Assembly: GCA_030431825.1 (NCBI GenBank)
Contig: JAUIIJ010000026.1
Location: 1 to 64,000 of the forward strand
Direction: 5' to 3'
DNA: 64,000 bases
Source of the DNA: Alphaproteobacteria bacterium
Lineage (GTDB): Bacteria > Pseudomonadota > Alphaproteobacteria > Rhodobacterales > Rhodobacteraceae
How positions within the stretch are numbered: position 1 is the first letter of the stretch; each line of letters opens with the position of its first letter. Positions 61,199 to 64,000 of the stretch are shown here, in pieces. Both the position numbers and the translations under genes were made by a program. The notes below the pieces were generated by a model. It had not been told where the DNA came from and did no database searches. It saw nothing but the letters and a program-made list of their open reading frames with translations.

Positions 61199-63055
61199 AT
61201 GAGCACACCTCCCAAATCCTCGGCCGAACTGCTGAGGTGGTTGTGGCGTGGCTATCTGCATCAGCACACCGGCACCATGGCCTTCGCGATGCTGTTCATG
61301 CTGATCGAAGGCAGCATGATCGGCGCGATCAGCTACATGATGCAACCGATGTTCGACGAGATATTCGTCGCCGGGAACAGCAGCGCGTTGGGCTGGGTCA
61401 GTGTCACGTTCCTGGTCATCTTCACCGTTCGCGGTCTTGCCGGCGTCACCCAGAAACTGCTTCTGGCCCATGTGTCGCAGATCAGCGGGGCGCATCTGAG
61501 GATCGACCTTCTGAAACGGCTGATCAATCAGGACACATCGTTTCACCAGACCCATCCACCGGGATTCCTGATCCAGCGGGTACAGGGCGATGTGAATTCG
61601 ATCGACATCGTGTGGCGCGGAATCATAACCGGCGCGGGCAAGGACCTGGTCTCGCTGATCGTTCTGCTGGGTGTTGCGGTGAATATCGACTGGGCCTGGA
61701 CCGCCATCATGCTGGTCGGCGTGCCGCTGATGTTCCTGCCCATCGGCGTGGCGCAACGCTATGTGCGCAAGAAGGCCGCAATCGCGCGTGACCTCGGCGC
61801 GATCCTGTCGACACGGCTTGACGAGGTGTTTCACGGCATCGTTCCGATCAAGCTGAACAGCCTGGAAAACTATCAGGTCAAACGCTATGCCGATTACACC
61901 GATACTTTCCGGCGCGCGCAGCTGCGTGCGACCTTCGGCACGTCGTCGATCACCGCGATGATCGACATGATGGCCGGTATCGGCTTCATGGGCGTTCTTC
62001 TGTATGGCGGATCCGAAATCATTGCCGGCGACAAGACGGTGGGCCAGTTCATGAGCTTCTTTACCGCCATCGGGCTGGCCTTTGACCCGATGCGCCGGCT
62101 CGCCAGTCTGAGCGGCGCATGGCAATCCGCTGCGGCGTCGATCGAGCGCCTCAAGGAATTGATGGACGAGCCGATCCTGCTGACGTCGCCAGACTCTCCC
62201 GTTGCGCCTCCAAAGGGGCTTCCCGATGTGGAACTCGAACACGTATCGCTCAGCTATGGCGATGCCAAAGTGCTGCGCGACCTGTCGCTGAGCGCCGAAG
62301 CGGGCAAGACCACTGCGCTGGTCGGGGCTTCCGGGGCGGGCAAATCCACGATCTTCAATCTGCTGACCCGTCTCGTCGATCCGCAGGAAGGGTCCGTCAA
62401 GCTCGGCGGAGTCGACGTTCGCTCGATGGAACTGCCGAAATTGCGCGGCCTGTTTTCCGTCGTCAGCCAGGACGCCCTGCTGTTTGACGAAACCCTGCGC
62501 GACAACATCCTGCTGGGGCGCACCGATGTGACCGACGAGGATCTGAAACCGGTGCTGGACGCCGCCCATGTTTCGGATTTCATCGGCAAGCTGCCGGACG
62601 GCCTGAACACCCGCGTCGGCCCGCGCGGCTCTGCGCTGTCCGGCGGCCAGCGACAACGGGTGGTGATCGCACGTGCATTGCTGCGCAACACGCCGATCCT
62701 GTTGCTCGACGAAGCGACGAGCGCGCTTGACGCACAGTCCGAGAAGGTGGTTCAGTCCGCCCTCGACCGGCTGGCAGGTGGGCGCACGTCGCTGGTCATC
62801 GCGCACCGCCTTTCGACGATCATCAACGCCGACAAGATCATCGTGATGGATCGGGGCCAGGTTGTCGATTCGGGCACCCATGCCGAGTTGCTGGAGCGTG
62901 GCGGCATCTATGCCGACCTCTATCATCTGCAATTCCAGGGCGGAAAGACGGTGATCGACCCGCAGGGGGCCGCCGCGCTCGCGGCGCATGCGCCGCACCT
63001 GTCCAGGCCGCGTGCGTCCTGGTTCCGCCGGATCGGCCAAAAACTCCTCGGATGA
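61199..63055 (+). CDS. ABC exporter, fused membrane and ATPase (MsbA-like)
   Basis: The 618-aa half-transporter has an N-terminal six-helix transmembrane domain (about 15-320) and an ATPase domain with Walker A ALVGASGAGKSTIFNLL, Q-loop VVSQDALLFDETL, signature LSGGQRQRV, Walker B ILLLDEATSALD and H-loop IAHRLSTI. It works as a homodimer exporting lipids, peptides or drugs; the MsbA/LmrA branch is the best guess. ATG 61199 with CAGGA upstream is preferred to 61139, whose extra 20 residues are polar and unlike the family. Confidence 0.9.
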   Translation: MSTPPKSSAELLRWLWRGYLHQHTGTMAFAMLFMLIEGSMIGAISYMMQPMFDEIFVAGNSSALGWVSVTFLVIFTVRGLAGVTQKLLLAHVSQISGAHLRIDLLKRLINQDTSFHQTHPPGFLIQRVQGDVNSIDIVWRGIITGAGKDLVSLIVLLGVAVNIDWAWTAIMLVGVPLMFLPIGVAQRYVRKKAAIARDLGAILSTRLDEVFHGIVPIKLNSLENYQVKRYADYTDTFRRAQLRATFGTSSITAMIDMMAGIGFMGVLLYGGSEIIAGDKTVGQFMSFFTAIGLAFDPMRRLASLSGAWQSAAASIERLKELMDEPILLTSPDSPVAPPKGLPDVELEHVSLSYGDAKVLRDLSLSAEAGKTTALVGASGAGKSTIFNLLTRLVDPQEGSVKLGGVDVRSMELPKLRGLFSVVSQDALLFDETLRDNILLGRTDVTDEDLKPVLDAAHVSDFIGKLPDGLNTRVGPRGSALSGGQRQRVVIARALLRNTPILLLDEATSALDAQSEKVVQSALDRLAGGRTSLVIAHRLSTIINADKIIVMDRGQVVDSGTHAELLERGGIYADLYHLQFQGGKTVIDPQGAAALAAHAPHLSRPRASWFRRIGQKLLG

Positions 63056-63077
63056 TGGCCACCGCGCCTGTACCGGC

Positions 63078-63761
63078 TCAGCGCCGGTACGAAGCGGCGA
63101 GCCTCTCGGGATCGGCGCCCGCAAAATAACGCGCGAGGGTCCAGAGGTTCCTGGCACCGCGGCGCAGCCAGCCCGCCTTGCGATAGCGTTCCGCACTGGT
63201 GAAGGCGCGTACAGGCAGCGGGATCAGGGGGCGGGGCAAGGCACGGACCAGCGCAACATCCTCCATCAACGGCTGATCGGGATAGCCCCCCGCCCTGTCA
63301 TGCACGGCGCGCTGCATCAGCAGCCCCTGATCGCCATAGGGCAATCCGAAGAGCCGCGAGCGCAGGTTGGCCCATCCAGCGACCCATGCCGGCATCAGAC
63401 CGCGTTCGCAGAAAGCCAGACGGAAATAGGCGCTGCGCCCTTGCCCGGCTGCCAGATGCGCGCCCACCGCGGCGGCCCATCCCGGTTCAAGCCGGGTATC
63501 CGCGTGCAGCACCAGCAGCCATCTTCCCCTCGCCCTTGCAATCCCGCGGCGCAGTTGCCCCCCGCGCGAGGCGGGGCCGCGGATCAGCACGGCGCCAGCC
63601 TCGTCGGCGATACGACAGGTGGCGTCGGTGCTGCCGCCGTCCGACACGATCAATTCACGGATCAGCCCCGCCGAGAGCCCCTCCATCAGCGCGGCGAGAC
63701 AGCCCGGCAGATGCGCCTGCGCGTTCAGGGTCGGAATGACAATCGAGATTTCGGCCGGCAT
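63078..63761 (-). CDS. Family 2 glycosyltransferase (TIGR04283-type)
   Basis: A 227-aa GT-A glycosyltransferase with AEISIVIPTLNAQAHLPGCLAAL at the N-terminus, LIVSDGGSTDATCRIADEAG (nucleotide-sugar binding), LLVLHADTRLEPGWAAAV with the DxD-like HADT metal site, and PLMEDVALVRALPRP near 172. It matches the short bacterial family annotated TIGR04283, some members of which are named for arsenosugar biosynthesis; nothing here supports arsenic specifically. ATG 63761 (MPAEISIVIPTLN). Divergent from the YgfZ-like gene. Confidence 0.85.
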   Translation of the reverse strand: MPAEISIVIPTLNAQAHLPGCLAALMEGLSAGLIRELIVSDGGSTDATCRIADEAGAVLIRGPASRGGQLRRGIARARGRWLLVLHADTRLEPGWAAAVGAHLAAGQGRSAYFRLAFCERGLMPAWVAGWANLRSRLFGLPYGDQGLLMQRAVHDRAGGYPDQPLMEDVALVRALPRPLIPLPVRAFTSAERYRKAGWLRRGARNLWTLARYFAGADPERLAASYRR

Positions 63762-63828
63762 CGGGGCTTCCCTGTTGTTTCCGGCAGGCATACCTATATG
63801 TCGGGGCAAGTCAAACCAGGAGGCCGCC

Positions 63829-64000
63829 ATGTCCGCCCGACGCATTCTCAAGCTCGCCGGTCGAGATACCGAAACCTTCCTTCAGGGATTGATCACCAAT
63901 GACATCGCTGGCCTTGACGGGGGGCTGATCTACGCGGCCCTGCTCACCCCGCAGGGCAAGTTCATCGCCGACTTCTTCCTGCTGCGCCAGGATGATGGCG
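63829..64000 (+). CDS. ygfZ: YgfZ/GcvT-like folate-binding protein, N-terminal part (runs off the window)
   Basis: Missing from the ORF track because it has no stop in the window. ATG 63829, preceded by CAGGAGGCC, opens MSARRILKLAGRDTETFLQGLITNDIAGL then YAALLTPQGKFIADFFLLRQ. The segment FLQGLITNDI...ALLTPQGKFIADF is the standard N-terminus of tRNA-modifying YgfZ/GcvT-related proteins that help assemble or repair iron-sulfur clusters using folate. The family Cys motif lies further downstream, outside. 57 codons visible. Confidence 0.85.
   Translation, partial: MSARRILKLAGRDTETFLQGLITNDIAGLDGGLIYAALLTPQGKFIADFFLLRQDDG

Noticed and set aside
63078-63761. Arsenosugar biosynthesis role for the glycosyltransferase
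   Set aside because: The name comes from a family label; no ArsM, ArsS or other arsenic gene is in the window.

Overview
The window is a high-GC chromosomal segment from an alphaproteobacterium, almost certainly a marine-type member of the Roseobacter group (Rhodobacterales). The case rests on gene content and small conserved genes: a DmdC-like acyl-CoA dehydrogenase in a MerR-headed beta-oxidation cluster, PrpE and MeaB for propionyl-CoA, a 61-aa membrane protein often mislabelled CTP synthetase, an ArgP-type LysR gene beside a small Cys-rich secreted protein, and a VPLPA-CTERM protein. The genus cannot be fixed from sequence reading alone. No tRNA, rRNA, CRISPR array or phage module was seen.

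Layout. 1-2835 is an insertion-sequence pile-up: the end of one IS3-family element, a 5'-truncated second IS3-family element, and a complete IS1182-family element with terminal inverted repeats and a 5-bp flanking repeat. 2836-11310 is a fatty-acid beta-oxidation cluster (MerR regulator, two acyl-CoA dehydrogenases, a GST, thiolase, cupin, FadB-type fusion), with an acyl-CoA ligase at 13187. 11560-16414 holds a sulfotransferase, a VPLPA-CTERM surface protein and two uncharacterised proteins. 16478-20099 is a reverse-strand nucleoside salvage operon, cdd-deoA-deoB-upp. 20499-24923 carries malic enzyme (maeB) and propionyl-CoA synthetase (prpE). 24959-36788 is mixed housekeeping: nuclease, amidase, NAD kinase, glyA, alanine/glycine symporter, hydrolase, small membrane proteins, DsrE-like protein and lepA. 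36916-49279 holds a propeller-RTX protein, an ArgP-like regulator, a phosphatase and sirtuin divergent pair, a periplasmic copper chaperone pair, rpmB, meaB, hrpB, the metR/metF pair and a thioesterase. 49289-64000 holds a DUF2235 hydrolase, an orphan molybdenum hydroxylase large subunit, valS, an AT-richer insert, a crotonase, two aminotransferases, an ABC exporter, a glycosyltransferase and the start of a YgfZ-like gene.

How the genes fit together. Acyl chains would be activated by the ligase, oxidised by the two dehydrogenases and processed by FadB and the thiolase. Odd-chain or propionate carbon enters through PrpE, with MeaB supporting methylmalonyl-CoA mutase. Malic enzyme links C4 acids to pyruvate and NADPH. 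The sirtuin, crotonase and PaaI-type thioesterase fit an acyl-CoA-rich metabolism. Most of the window is ordinary chromosomal backbone.

The most unusual signals are between genes. They are a 105-bp palindromic element present twice that supplies the stop codons of adjacent genes; a candidate reverse-strand small RNA with a tandem 31-bp repeat, a perfect CRP-type site and a strong terminator; TTTGCAAA-like site pairs before prpE; a perfect FNR-type box before a tiny membrane-protein gene; and a short IS1182-derived element that carries what looks like the valS terminator. Starts were moved inward from the ORF-track starts wherever a ribosome binding site or family length argued for it.
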